The notes under the pieces: generated by a model
What the model was told of the DNA's origin: nothing
The model's database searches: none
What the model saw: only the letters and a program-made list of their open reading frames with translations
NCBI RefSeq assembly: GCF_900110755.1
Contig: NZ_FOFF01000008.1
Location: 132,346-196,345 of the forward strand
From: Streptomyces sp. yr375
GTDB taxonomy: Bacteria; Actinomycetota; Actinomycetes; Streptomycetales; Streptomycetaceae
Direction of reading: 5' to 3'
DNA: 64,000 nt
In this document: positions 17,529-27,008 of the stretch, piece after piece
Layout: the number at the start of each line of letters is the position of its first letter
How positions within the stretch are numbered: the first letter of the stretch is position 1
Program-made: the position numbers and the translations under genes

Positions 17529-18133
17529 CCGCCCACATCAGCGCCCTCGACCTGGAGGAGGCGGGGGCGGTGCTCGCCGCCGAGTCCGCGCGGTTCGCCG
17601 CCTTCGGCTGGATGCGCGGCACCTCCGGCAACCTGTCGGTGGTGCTCACCCGCGACCCGCTGCGCCTCGCGGTGACCGCGAGCGGCCACGACAAGGGCGA
17701 ACTGAAGCCCGCCGACGTGGTGTTGGTGGACGGGAAGGGCGCCGCCGTGCACGGGGGCAGGCCGTCCGCCGAGGCCGAGCTGCACGCGCGGGTGGCCGCG
17801 CTGACCGGGGCGGGCGCGGTCGTGCACGTCCACACGGTGGCGTCCGTGGCCATGGGGCACCGGCACCCGGGCGGGATCGTCTTCAAGGACGTGGAGATGC
17901 TCAAGGGCGTCGGCCAGCCGGCGCACGACGTCGAGGTGACGCTGCCGGTCATCGCCAACAGCCAGGACATGAAGGTCCTCGGCGACCGGCTGGAGGCGGC
18001 CCGCGAACCCCGGATGCCGGCGGTGGTCGTGGCGGGCCATGGGCTGTACGTGTGGGGCGACACCCCTCGTCAGGCCCGCCACCACACCGAAGTCGTCGAG
18101 TGGCTCCTGGAGTTGGAGCTCACCCGCCGCTGA
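17525..18133 (+). CDS. mtnB: Methylthioribulose-1-phosphate dehydratase
   Basis: A 202-residue class II aldolase-like zinc enzyme removing water from 5-methylthioribulose-1-phosphate. Zinc ligands are suggested by HVHTVAS and the later GHGLYVWGDT block; the substrate loop has TSGNLS near residue 36. ATG overlaps the mtnC stop by 4 nt. Last gene of the mtnD-C-B operon, convergent with mtnA, whose stop codon is 20 nt away with no obvious terminator between them. Confidence 0.93.
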   Translation: MTAHISALDLEEAGAVLAAESARFAAFGWMRGTSGNLSVVLTRDPLRLAVTASGHDKGELKPADVVLVDGKGAAVHGGRPSAEAELHARVAALTGAGAVVHVHTVASVAMGHRHPGGIVFKDVEMLKGVGQPAHDVEVTLPVIANSQDMKVLGDRLEAAREPRMPAVVVAGHGLYVWGDTPRQARHHTEVVEWLLELELTRR

Positions 18134-18153
18134 CCGCCCGGGAGTCGGCCGGG

Positions 18154-19185
<1,032 letters not shown>

Positions 19186-19330
19186 ATCGGGACACTCCTG
19201 ATGTTCCGGTGGTGTCGGTCACCGTACATGACCTGGGAGAACCATAGTTCGAGACAACCGGGCGGGTGTCCGGAAACGGGTGTTACAGTCACGCACCCAG
19301 TCCGCAGACCGAGACGAAGGAGGAAGACCC

Positions 19331-19396
19331 GTGCCGCTGACCAAGCGCCGTTTCCTCGACTTCGGCCGGTGTGCCGGCGAGGGCTGTCGTAGCTGA
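19331..19396 (+). CDS. Cysteine-type regulatory leader peptide upstream of the BMP transporter operon
   Basis: A 21-residue ORF with a perfect AAGGAGG 7 nt before its GTG. It carries the actinobacterial leader-peptide pattern KRRFLDFGR (residues 5-13) followed by Cys14 and Cys19 and ends CRS. Such peptides precede cysteine- and sulfur-related operons and are believed to sense Cys supply through ribosome stalling. A -10-like TACAGT lies at 19284-19289. The stop is 134 nt before the BMP lipoprotein gene. It implies that the nucleoside-type transporter is part of sulfur metabolism. Confidence 0.75.
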   Translation: MPLTKRRFLDFGRCAGEGCRS

Positions 19397-19493
19397 GCCC
19401 GCCCCCTCGGCCCGCGCCTCAGCCCTCCCTCAGCCCGCACGAGTTCAGCCCGCACCGCCGCAGCGCCCACCCCCCTCACCCCCCGTGCTCACC

Positions 19494-19512
19494 GCCGAGC
19501 GCGTCCCTCGGC
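19494..19512 (+). promoter_or_regulatory. Hairpin between leader peptide and BMP gene
   Basis: GCCGAG (19494-19499) and CTCGGC (19507-19512) form a 6-bp stem 6 nt upstream of the GGAAGG ribosome-binding site of the BMP gene. It could be part of the attenuation switch. The rest of the 134-nt gap is C-rich and shows no T run or longer hairpin. Confidence 0.35.
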
Positions 19513-19530
19513 ATACCCGGAAGGTCCCCG

Positions 19531-20592
19531 ATGTACCGCAGAAACCGCCGCTCCGTGCAGTTCGCCGCGCTCGCGGCCGGTACCGCGCTCCTCGCCACCG
19601 CCTGCAACGCCGCCGCGAAGCAGGACGACTCCGCCGCGAGCGCGAGCGGCGGCAGCGGTGGCGGCAAGTCCTTCACCCTCGTCACCCCCGACGCCGTCGG
19701 GCAGAACGAGTTCCTGAAGCTCGCCGTCACCGGCGTCAAGGCCGCGGCGAAGCGGCACGGCGGGACCGAGAAGGTCTACGAGTCGACCGACGCCGCCTCG
19801 CAGCAGCAGAACGTGGCCGCCGCGGTGGACGCGAAGCCGGACGTCATCGTGCTGGTCGGCTTCGAGTTCGCCGACCTCGTCGCGCAGCAGGCCGAGAAGA
19901 ACCCGGGCCAGCAGTTCCTGATCGTCGACGCGTGCACCACGAAGACGTACAAGAACGTCAGTTGCGCGGTGTTCCGCGAGCACGAGGGCGTCTACCTGGC
20001 GGGCGCCGAGGCGGGTCTGCTGAGCAAGTCCGGCAAGGTCGGCGCGGTCGACGTGCTCGACACGCCCCAGTTCCGCCGCTACAGCGACCCGTTCGCGGCC
20101 GGCGCGAAGAAGGTCGCCGCCAAGACGGAGACGTCCACCCGGTTCGTCGGCGGCCAGTCCCCCTTCGACGACTCGGCGCGCGCCAAGGAGCAGGCGAACA
20201 CCCTGCTCGCCAAGGGCTACGACCAGATCATGGCGGCGGCCGCGGCCGGCAACTACGGCGTCTTCGAGGCGGCGAAGGCCAAGGGCGCGTTCGCGTACGG
20301 CGTGGACGTCAACCAGTGCGTCTCGGCCCCGGGCACGGTCGTCGACAACGTGATCAAGCGCACGGACGTCGCCGTCGAGAAGGGCATCGAGTCGGTCCTC
20401 GGCGGCACGACGGGCACCAGCGTCTCGTACGGTCTGAAGGAGGGCGGCATCAGCCTGACCGGCCTGGAGGCCGGCGTGGCCACGTCGAAGTGCGTGATCG
20501 CCGACCACAAGGACGTCCTGACGAAGGTCGCGGCGCTGCGCGACCAGATCGTCTCCGGAGAGCTGAAGGTCGATGACCCCGCCGCCTCCTGA
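19531..20592 (+). CDS. BMP-family nucleoside-binding lipoprotein of an ABC transporter
   Basis: A 353-residue lipoprotein of the Bmp/PnrA family, which binds purine nucleosides outside the membrane. The signal ends in the lipobox LATAC with Cys25. Family blocks include VGFEFADLVAQQAEKNPGQQ, the AGAEAGLLSKSG loop and AFAYGVDVNQCVSAPG. The ATG has GGAAGG 6 nt upstream. It overlaps the following ATPase gene by 20 nt and is the first gene of a six-gene operon (binding protein, ATPase, two permeases, phosphorylase, deaminase). The Cys leader in front suggests a sulfur-bearing nucleoside such as methylthioadenosine as the solute. Confidence 0.88.
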   Translation: MYRRNRRSVQFAALAAGTALLATACNAAAKQDDSAASASGGSGGGKSFTLVTPDAVGQNEFLKLAVTGVKAAAKRHGGTEKVYESTDAASQQQNVAAAVDAKPDVIVLVGFEFADLVAQQAEKNPGQQFLIVDACTTKTYKNVSCAVFREHEGVYLAGAEAGLLSKSGKVGAVDVLDTPQFRRYSDPFAAGAKKVAAKTETSTRFVGGQSPFDDSARAKEQANTLLAKGYDQIMAAAAAGNYGVFEAAKAKGAFAYGVDVNQCVSAPGTVVDNVIKRTDVAVEKGIESVLGGTTGTSVSYGLKEGGISLTGLEAGVATSKCVIADHKDVLTKVAALRDQIVSGELKVDDPAAS

Positions 20593-22090
20593 GCACGTCG
20601 CCGTCGAGCTCCGGGGAATCACCAAGCGGTTCCCCGGCACGCTCGCCAACGACGCCGTCGACCTGACCGTCCGCCGCGGTGAGATCCACGCGCTGATGGG
20701 CGAGAACGGCGCGGGCAAGTCCACGCTCATGTCCATCCTGTACGGCATGGAGCGCGCCGACGCCGGGACGGTCCGGATCGACGGGCGGGACGTGCGGTTC
20801 GCGAGCCCCTCCGCCGCCATGGCCGCCGGGCTCGGCATGGTCCACCAGAGTTTCAAGCTGTTCGACTCGCTGACGGTCGCCGAGAACGTCTGCTACGCCG
20901 CCGAGCCGCGCCGCTTCGGCCTGGTGGACCGGGCCGCGGCCCGCCGCCGGGTGCGTGAACTCGCCGCGGAGCACGGGCTGGCCGTGGACCCGGACGCCCG
21001 GGTCGGCGACCTCCCGGTGGGGCTGCGCCAGCGCGTGGAGATCCTCAAGCTGCTGCACCGGGGCGCTCGTACGCTCATCCTCGACGAGCCGACGGCCGTG
21101 CTCACGCCGGCCGAGGCGGACGCCCTGTTCGTCGTGCTCAAGTCACTGACCGCGCAGGGCCGTACGGTGATCCTGGTCACCCACAAGCTGCGCGAGGTGC
21201 TGGAGGGCAGCGACCGGGTGACGGTCCTGCGGGACGGCCGGGTGGTCGCGCGGCTCGTCACCGCCGACACGACGGCCGGCGAGATCGCCGCCGCGATGAC
21301 CGGCCGCGCGGTCGAGCTGGACCGCGTCCACGCGCCGGGCACGCCCGGCGACGCGGTGCTGCGGGTCACCGGTCTGCGCACGGATGCCGTCCACGATGTG
21401 GAACTCACCGTCCACGCCGGTGAGATCGTCGGGGTCGCGGGCGTCGCCGGGAACGGGCAGAGCGAGCTGGTGGAGGCGCTGGCCGGGCTGCGGCCGGTCA
21501 CCGCCGGCCAGGTCACCCTCACCGGCGACGACATCACGCACGCCTCGGCCACCGAGCGCCGTGCGAAGGGCCTCGCCTACGTCCCCGAGGACCGGCACGC
21601 GGTGGGTACCGCGCCCGCCGCCTCGGTCGCGGACAACCTGGCGATGGGCCATCACCGTACGTCCCTGTCCGCCCGTGGCCTGCTGCCCCCGGCGGCCGTC
21701 CGAGCGCACGCCCGGCGGCTGGTCGAGCGGTTCGGGATCAAGGCGGCGACCACCGAGGTCCCCGCGTCCGCGCTGTCCGGCGGCAATCTGCAGAAGCTGC
21801 TGATCGGCCGCGAACTCGCCCATGACGCACCGCTGTTGCTCGTCGAGCAGCCGACCCGCGGGGTCGACATCGGCGCCATCCAGAACATCCACGACCAGAT
21901 CGTCGCCTACCGCGACGCCGGTCACGCCGTCCTGCTCGTCTCGGCCGAGCTGAGCGAGATCCGGGGGCTCGCGGACCGGGTCCTGGTCATGTACGAGGGC
22001 CGGATCACGGCCTCGTACGCCAAGGAAGACGCGGACGAACGGACGCTGGGCCTCGCGATGGCGGGCGCTCCCGTGGAGGCCACGCACTGA
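20573..22090 (+). CDS. Nucleoside ABC transporter ATPase with two nucleotide-binding domains
   Basis: A 505-residue cytoplasmic ATPase. Domain 1 has Walker A GENGAGKST, a degenerate signature LPVGLRQRVEILKLL and Walker B LILDEPTAVL. Domain 2 has a degenerate Walker A (VAGNGQSE), the signature LSGGNLQKLLIGREL and LLVEQPTRGVD. This is the usual arrangement of BMP-linked (YufO/NupA-like) importers, and unlike the ATPase fused to MtnK nearby it is intact. It overlaps the BMP gene and is followed 1 nt later by the permease genes. Confidence 0.92.
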   Translation: MTPPPPEHVAVELRGITKRFPGTLANDAVDLTVRRGEIHALMGENGAGKSTLMSILYGMERADAGTVRIDGRDVRFASPSAAMAAGLGMVHQSFKLFDSLTVAENVCYAAEPRRFGLVDRAAARRRVRELAAEHGLAVDPDARVGDLPVGLRQRVEILKLLHRGARTLILDEPTAVLTPAEADALFVVLKSLTAQGRTVILVTHKLREVLEGSDRVTVLRDGRVVARLVTADTTAGEIAAAMTGRAVELDRVHAPGTPGDAVLRVTGLRTDAVHDVELTVHAGEIVGVAGVAGNGQSELVEALAGLRPVTAGQVTLTGDDITHASATERRAKGLAYVPEDRHAVGTAPAASVADNLAMGHHRTSLSARGLLPPAAVRAHARRLVERFGIKAATTEVPASALSGGNLQKLLIGRELAHDAPLLLVEQPTRGVDIGAIQNIHDQIVAYRDAGHAVLLVSAELSEIRGLADRVLVMYEGRITASYAKEDADERTLGLAMAGAPVEATH

Positions 22091-22091
22091 C

Positions 22092-23168
22092 ATGACACAC
22101 GCATCCCTACCCACCCGGATATCCGGAGCCCTGCGCTCCCCCCTCACCTTCTCCGTGCTCGCTGGCCTCGTCATCGGCGCGCTGTTCCTGCTCGGCACCG
22201 GCGCGGACCCGGTCACGGCGTACGAGGCGGTCCTGACCGGCGCGCTCGGCGGCGACGGCATCGGCTCGACGCTGACCACCACGACCAGCGTGCTCGGGCT
22301 GGCGCTCGCGCTGGCGATCCCGCTGCGGGCCGGCCTGATCAACCTCGGCGGCGACGGGCAGATGGTGCTCGGCGGGATCACGGCCGCCGTGACCGGCCTG
22401 TACGCACCGCTGCCCGCGCCCCTCACCGTCGCCCTGGCGCTGCTGGCCGGCATGGCGGCGGGCGCCGGGTACGCCGTCCTCGCCGCCCTGTGCGAGAACC
22501 GGCTCGGCGTCCCGCTGCTGGTCAGCAGCCTGCTGCTGAGCTACCCGGCGGTGTCGCTCGCCTCCTACCTGGCGCGCTACCCGCTCAAGGAGCCCGGCTC
22601 CAGCCTGCCCCAGACGCGCGCGCTGCCGGACGGGGTGGCGCTGCCCGCGTTCGGCGACTCGACGGTCACCCTCGGGCTGGTCCTGGTGGCGCTCGCCGCC
22701 GCCGCGTACTGGTTCACCGACCGGCGCACCGCCGTCGGCTACGAGATCCGGATGACGGGCCTCAACTCCCGGTTCGCCGCGTACGCGGGCGTCGAACGCC
22801 GGGGCCTGACCCTGAAGTTGATGTCGGTCTCCGGCGGGCTCGCCGGACTCGTGGGCGCGATCGGGGTGTTGAGCTTCCCGTACCGCTTCGTGGACGGCTC
22901 ACTCACCGCCCCCGGCTACACCTGGACGGGTCTGACGGCGGCCCTGCTCGCCGCCGCCGCTCCGCTGGGCACGGTGATCGCCGCGTTCTTCTTCGCCGTC
23001 CTCCAGGTCGGCGGACTCGCGATGGAGCGGACCACCGAGGTGCCGCGCGAGCTGACCCAGGTGCTCCAGGCGATCGTGATCGTGTTCCTGGCGGCCCGGC
23101 TGCGTTTCCCGAGCCGCTGGTTCGCCTTCGGCTCCGGCCGTCGCTCCCCGGAAAGCGAGACGGTGTGA
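22092..23168 (+). CDS. Nucleoside ABC transporter permease 1
   Basis: A 358-residue integral membrane protein of the BPD_transp_2 (branched-chain amino acid/ribose) permease family, with about eight to ten hydrophobic helices and the coupling-type block YEIRMTGLNSRFAAYAGV around residues 217-234. LINLGGDGQMVLGG near residue 83 is typical of BMP-linked permeases. It is stop/start coupled to permease 2 (TGATG). Confidence 0.9.
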   Translation: MTHASLPTRISGALRSPLTFSVLAGLVIGALFLLGTGADPVTAYEAVLTGALGGDGIGSTLTTTTSVLGLALALAIPLRAGLINLGGDGQMVLGGITAAVTGLYAPLPAPLTVALALLAGMAAGAGYAVLAALCENRLGVPLLVSSLLLSYPAVSLASYLARYPLKEPGSSLPQTRALPDGVALPAFGDSTVTLGLVLVALAAAAYWFTDRRTAVGYEIRMTGLNSRFAAYAGVERRGLTLKLMSVSGGLAGLVGAIGVLSFPYRFVDGSLTAPGYTWTGLTAALLAAAAPLGTVIAAFFFAVLQVGGLAMERTTEVPRELTQVLQAIVIVFLAARLRFPSRWFAFGSGRRSPESETV

Positions 23169-24037
23169 TGTTCCTCGACTCCGATCTCCTCCTGTCGGCG
23201 CTGCGCGCCCTCACCCCGATCCTGCTGGCGGCCCTCGGCGGCGCGCTGTGCGAGCGGGCCGGGGTCTTCAACATCGGCCTCGAAGGCATGATGCTGATGG
23301 GCTGCTTCACGTCCGTGGCGACGAGCTGGTTCACCGGCAGCCCCTGGCTCGGCGTCCTGGCGGCGGCCCTCGCGGCGGCCGCGTACTCGCTGATCCTGGC
23401 CGTGGGCGCGGTCACCCTGCGCGGCGACGCGGTCGTCCTCGGCATCGCGATGAACCTGCTCGCCGTGGGCCTGACGAGCTTCCTGCTCCGGACGGTCTTC
23501 GGCGTCCAGGGCACTTTTGACGATCCGTCACTCGCCGGGCTGCCGCTGATCGGCGGCTTCTCCCCCCTCGCCTACCTCTCGTGGGCGGCGGTCGCGGTCG
23601 CCGCGCTGCTGCTGTCGCGGCACGTGTGGGGCCTCAGACTCCGCGGAGTCGGCGAGGCTCCCGACGCGGCGGCCACGCTCGGGGTGAGCCCGGCGAAGTA
23701 CCAGTACGGCGTGATCCTGCTGTCGGGCGTGCTGTGCGGGCTCGCGGGCGCTCAACTCGCGCTGGGCAACGTCACCTTGTTCACGGAGAACATGACGGCG
23801 GGCCGTGGTTGGATCGCTGTCGTGGCCGTCATGCTGGGCCGCGCCGCGCCGCTGGGCGTCCTGCTCGCCGCGCTGCTGTTCGGGCTCGCGGAGGCGGCGG
23901 GGTTCCGTCTCCAGGGGCTCGGCCTGCCGCAGCAGGCGACCGACGCCGCGCCGTACGTCGTCACGCTCGGCGCCCTGTTCCTCACGACGGCCCGCCGCCG
24001 TCGCCCCCGTACCCGTACCACCGGAGCCGCCCGATGA
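23168..24037 (+). CDS. Nucleoside ABC transporter permease 2
   Basis: A 289-residue partner permease of the same family, with the hallmark N-terminal block GVFNIGLEGMMLMG and the cytoplasmic loop GLRLRGVGEAPDAAATLGV. Start ATG at 23168 overlaps the stop of permease 1 by one base. The open frame extends far upstream on the same frame, but only this start gives a protein of family length. It overlaps the phosphorylase gene by 4 nt. Confidence 0.9.
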   Translation: MFLDSDLLLSALRALTPILLAALGGALCERAGVFNIGLEGMMLMGCFTSVATSWFTGSPWLGVLAAALAAAAYSLILAVGAVTLRGDAVVLGIAMNLLAVGLTSFLLRTVFGVQGTFDDPSLAGLPLIGGFSPLAYLSWAAVAVAALLLSRHVWGLRLRGVGEAPDAAATLGVSPAKYQYGVILLSGVLCGLAGAQLALGNVTLFTENMTAGRGWIAVVAVMLGRAAPLGVLLAALLFGLAEAAGFRLQGLGLPQQATDAAPYVVTLGALFLTTARRRRPRTRTTGAAR

Positions 24038-24786
24038 CCCAGGATCTGCTGCCCGTCACCCGTATTCCGCGCACCGGCCTCCCGGCGCACGCCGTGGTCG
24101 TCGGCGACCCGGCGCGCGCGGCGGCCGTCGCCGCGCTGCTGGACGGCGCGGAGGAGGTGTCGTACCACCGCGAGTACCGGGTGTTCAGCGGGAGTTGGAA
24201 GGGCGTGCCGGTGGTCGTCGCCTCGCACGGGGTGGGCGGACCTGGCGCGATCCTGCTGTTCCAGGAGCTGGCGGACGCGGGCGTGCGCACCTTCCTGCGG
24301 TTCGGCACGGCGGGCGCGATGCGGCCGGGCATCGGGGACGGCGACCTGGTCATCGCGGAGGCCGCCGTCCGCGACGACGGCGTCACCCAGCAGTTGCTGC
24401 CCCCGGAGTATCCGGCGGTGGCCGCGCCCGAGGCGGTGTTCGCCCTCCAGCGGGCGGCCCGCGCGGCCGGCGCCCCGCACCACCGGGGCATCGTCTGGAC
24501 CCGGGCGGCCTTCCAGCCGGGCCTGCTCCCGCTCTTCTCCTACGAGGGCGCCGGGCTCGCCGCCATCGAGATGGAGCTGTCCGCGCTGCTGGTCACCGCC
24601 TCGCTGCGCGGTCTGGTCGCGGGCGGGGTGCTGGTGATCGACGGGGCGAACGCCGACGAACTGGTCGACGAGCAGGCCACCGGCGGCTACGACCCGCACC
24701 GGGAGGTCGTCGCGGCCGGTGTCGAGCGGGGCGCGGTCGTCTCCCTGGAGGCGCTGCGGCTGCTGGCGGAAGGGGAGCAGGCGTGA
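24034..24786 (+). CDS. Nucleoside phosphorylase, NP-I family (candidate MTA/MTI phosphorylase)
   Basis: A 250-residue cytosolic enzyme of the hexameric nucleoside phosphorylase-I fold (uridine phosphorylase, DeoD, archaeal MTA phosphorylase). Visible motifs are the phosphate-site VVGDPARA, SHGVGGPGA and RFGTAGAMRPG, and the ribose-site IEMELSALL. An Asp in VLVIDGANADEL may take the purine-N7 role. It would split an imported nucleoside with phosphate into a base and a pentose-1-phosphate. In this operon the attractive product is methylthioribose-1-phosphate, the MtnA substrate, but uridine or purine nucleosides cannot be excluded from sequence. Confidence 0.8.
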   Translation: MTQDLLPVTRIPRTGLPAHAVVVGDPARAAAVAALLDGAEEVSYHREYRVFSGSWKGVPVVVASHGVGGPGAILLFQELADAGVRTFLRFGTAGAMRPGIGDGDLVIAEAAVRDDGVTQQLLPPEYPAVAAPEAVFALQRAARAAGAPHHRGIVWTRAAFQPGLLPLFSYEGAGLAAIEMELSALLVTASLRGLVAGGVLVIDGANADELVDEQATGGYDPHREVVAAGVERGAVVSLEALRLLAEGEQA

Positions 24787-26078
24787 GCATCGACCTGCTG
24801 GTGCACGGCGGCGACGTCCTCACGGTCGACGACGCCGGAACCGTCGTACGGAACGGGGCAGTTGCCGTCCACGAGGGCGAGATCCTCGCCGTGGGGCCGG
24901 CCGACGAACTGCGCGAACGCCACACCGCCGCCGAGGAGATCGACGCCGACGGCTGTCTCGTCCTGCCCGGGCTGATCAACACGCACACCCACCTCGCGAT
25001 GACGCTGCTGCGCGGTCGCGCCGACGACGTCACCCTCCAGGGCTTCCTGGAACGGGTGTTGAGGTGGGAGGCCGAGCTGCTGGCGCCGAAGAACGTGGCG
25101 GCGGCGGTGCGGCTGGCGGTCGCGGAGAGCGTCCGGGCCGGAGTGACGTCGGCACTGGACATGTACTGGTTCCACGAGGCGGCCGAGCAGGCGGCCCGCG
25201 AGGCGGGCTGGCGGCTGCACACCGGCCCCACCTTCATGGACGTGCCCGAGCCGCCGGACGGCATCGCCTACGAGCACCGACTCGCCTGGGCACGGCGGGA
25301 CTTGGAGGCACGCGGCGCGGCCCGGCACGGCACCCGGCCGGTCGTCTTCGCGCACTCCGCCTACACCCTCTCCCCCGCGCAGCTCACCGAAGTCTTCGCG
25401 CTGGCCCGGGAGTTCGGCGCGCTGGTACACATCCACGCGGCCGAGAACGGCACCGAGGTCGCCACGGTGGAGGTCAAGTACGGGAAGCGGCCGGTGGAGT
25501 TGCTGGACTCCCTCGGGCTGCTCGGCCCCGATGTGCTGCTCGCGCACGCAGTCGACCTGACCGGCCCGGAGATCGCGGCGCTGGCCCGCACGGGCACCGC
25601 CGTCGCCCACTGCCCGGTGTCCAACCTGAAGTTGGGCTGCGGGATCGCGCCGGTGCCGCGCCTGCTCAGCGCGGGCGTCACGGTCGGGCTCGGCACGGAC
25701 GGGGCCGTCAGCTCCAACTCGCTGGACGTGCTGGGCGCGGTGCGGCAGGCGGCGCTGGTGCACAAGGCGGGCGGCGACCCGACGGCGGTCGGCGCCGAGC
25801 AGGCCGTCCGGATGGCGACGATCGAGGGCGCGCGGGCGCTGGGGCTCGGCGAGCGGCTCGGCTCGCTGGAGGCGGGCAAGCGGGCCGACCTGATCGTGCT
25901 CGACCTGGCCGCACCGCATCTGCGCCCGCGCCACGACCCGTGGTCGACGCTCGCCTACGCGGCGCACTCGGCGGACGTACGGGACACCGTCGTCGACGGA
26001 CGGGTCCTGATGCGCGACCGCGGGCTCACCACCCTCGACGAGCGGGCCGTGATCGCGGATCTGGAGGCATTGCTCTGA
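24783..26078 (+). CDS. Amidohydrolase of the MTA/SAH deaminase family
   Basis: A 431-residue metal-dependent deaminase (ATZ/TRZ, MtaD-like). Metal ligands are visible: NTHTHLAM (HxH, near residue 65), the HIHAAENGTE block, LAHAVDL and the Asp in GTDGAVSSNS. Members deaminate 5'-methylthioadenosine, S-adenosylhomocysteine, guanine-like or s-triazine compounds. The GTG start overlaps the phosphorylase stop by 4 nt. Placed with a nucleoside importer, a phosphorylase and mtnA, MTA to methylthioinosine is a plausible reaction; adenosine-type or other aminopurine substrates remain possible. Confidence 0.82.
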   Translation: MSIDLLVHGGDVLTVDDAGTVVRNGAVAVHEGEILAVGPADELRERHTAAEEIDADGCLVLPGLINTHTHLAMTLLRGRADDVTLQGFLERVLRWEAELLAPKNVAAAVRLAVAESVRAGVTSALDMYWFHEAAEQAAREAGWRLHTGPTFMDVPEPPDGIAYEHRLAWARRDLEARGAARHGTRPVVFAHSAYTLSPAQLTEVFALAREFGALVHIHAAENGTEVATVEVKYGKRPVELLDSLGLLGPDVLLAHAVDLTGPEIAALARTGTAVAHCPVSNLKLGCGIAPVPRLLSAGVTVGLGTDGAVSSNSLDVLGAVRQAALVHKAGGDPTAVGAEQAVRMATIEGARALGLGERLGSLEAGKRADLIVLDLAAPHLRPRHDPWSTLAYAAHSADVRDTVVDGRVLMRDRGLTTLDERAVIADLEALL

Positions 26079-26100
26079 TCTGCCCCCATAATGGCGCTGA

Positions 26101-26172
26101 GACATCCGATGTCTGGATCCGAGGTCTGGATCCGAGGTCTGGATCCGACGTCTGGATCCGACGTCTGGGTGC
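26101..26172. repeat. Operator-like palindrome and five 13-bp tandem repeats upstream of the FadR-type regulator
   Basis: First a palindrome GACATC-C-GATGTC (26101-26113), then five head-to-tail 13-mers from 26108 to 26172 with consensus GANGTCTGGATCC; the last copy is degenerate. A -10-like CATAAT lies at 26087-26092, just before the array. The array fills the gap between the deaminase stop (26078) and the regulator start (26193). It is likely a multi-site operator for the adjacent repressor; this is not proven. Confidence 0.75.
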
Positions 26173-26192
26173 GAGCGACAGGGAGGCCGGTC

Positions 26193-26864
26193 ATGGCAGT
26201 CACCGACGAGGCGATCGAGAAGATCAAGGGCATGATCGTCTCGGGTGCGCTGCGCCCCGGGGAGCGGCTGCCCAAGGAGAGTGAGCTGGCCGCCGAGCTG
26301 GGCCTGTCCCGCAACTCGCTGCGGGAGGCGGTGCGCGCCCTGTCGCTGATCCGGATCCTGGACGTGCGGCAGGGCGACGGCACGTATGTGACGAGCCTCG
26401 ATCCCCAACTGCTGTTGGAGGCGCTGAGTTTCGTCGTGGACTTCCACCGCGACGACACGGTCCTGGAGTTCCTGGCGGTGCGCCGCATCCTGGAGCCGGC
26501 CGCCACCGCGATGGCCGCCCTGCGCATCAGCGAGCAGCAACTGAACGCGCTGGACGCCCAGTTGGACAAGCTGGGCGACGCGCCTTCGGTGGAGGAACTG
26601 GTCGCCTGCGACCTGGAGTTCCACCGGGGCATCGTGCAGAGCGCGGGCAACTCGGTGCTGTGTTCGCTGCTCGACGGGCTGTCCGGGCCCACCACCCGGG
26701 CCCGGATCTGGCGCGGTCTGACGCAGGAGGACGCGGTCTCGGGCACCCTGCGGGAGCACCGGGCGATCCTGGCGGCGCTGCGCGACCGGGACGCGGAGGC
26801 GGCGCGGTCGTGGGCGACGGTGCACATCGCGAGCGTGGAGCAGTGGCTGCGCTCCACGCTCTGA
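26193..26864 (+). CDS. FadR/GntR-family transcriptional regulator
   Basis: A 223-residue regulator with an N-terminal winged helix-turn-helix (ERLPKESELAAELGLSRNSL near residues 24-43) and a C-terminal all-helical FCD ligand domain with a predicted metal-site pattern (DLEFHRGIV). An in-frame ATG at 26091 would translate the repeat array; I prefer 26193 because it gives the normal FadR N-terminus. It probably senses a metabolite of the upstream nucleoside-salvage operon and may bind the 13-bp repeats. Confidence 0.87.
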   Translation: MAVTDEAIEKIKGMIVSGALRPGERLPKESELAAELGLSRNSLREAVRALSLIRILDVRQGDGTYVTSLDPQLLLEALSFVVDFHRDDTVLEFLAVRRILEPAATAMAALRISEQQLNALDAQLDKLGDAPSVEELVACDLEFHRGIVQSAGNSVLCSLLDGLSGPTTRARIWRGLTQEDAVSGTLREHRAILAALRDRDAEAARSWATVHIASVEQWLRSTL

Positions 26865-27008
26865 GAGGCGTGCGCGGTGAGGGGTGTTCAGGGGTGGCGA
26901 TCGGGGCAGTGATCCGTTCACTCCCCCGTGCGAGGGGGCTGCGGGCGCCCCCGCAGAACGCCGTAAGGTTGGGTGGTCAAGCGAGGGCACGTCGGAAGGA
27001 GGCGCTGG

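Noticed and set aside
26101..26172. CRISPR-like array
   Set aside because: The repeats are 13 bp and contiguous with no spacers; there are no cas genes nearby.
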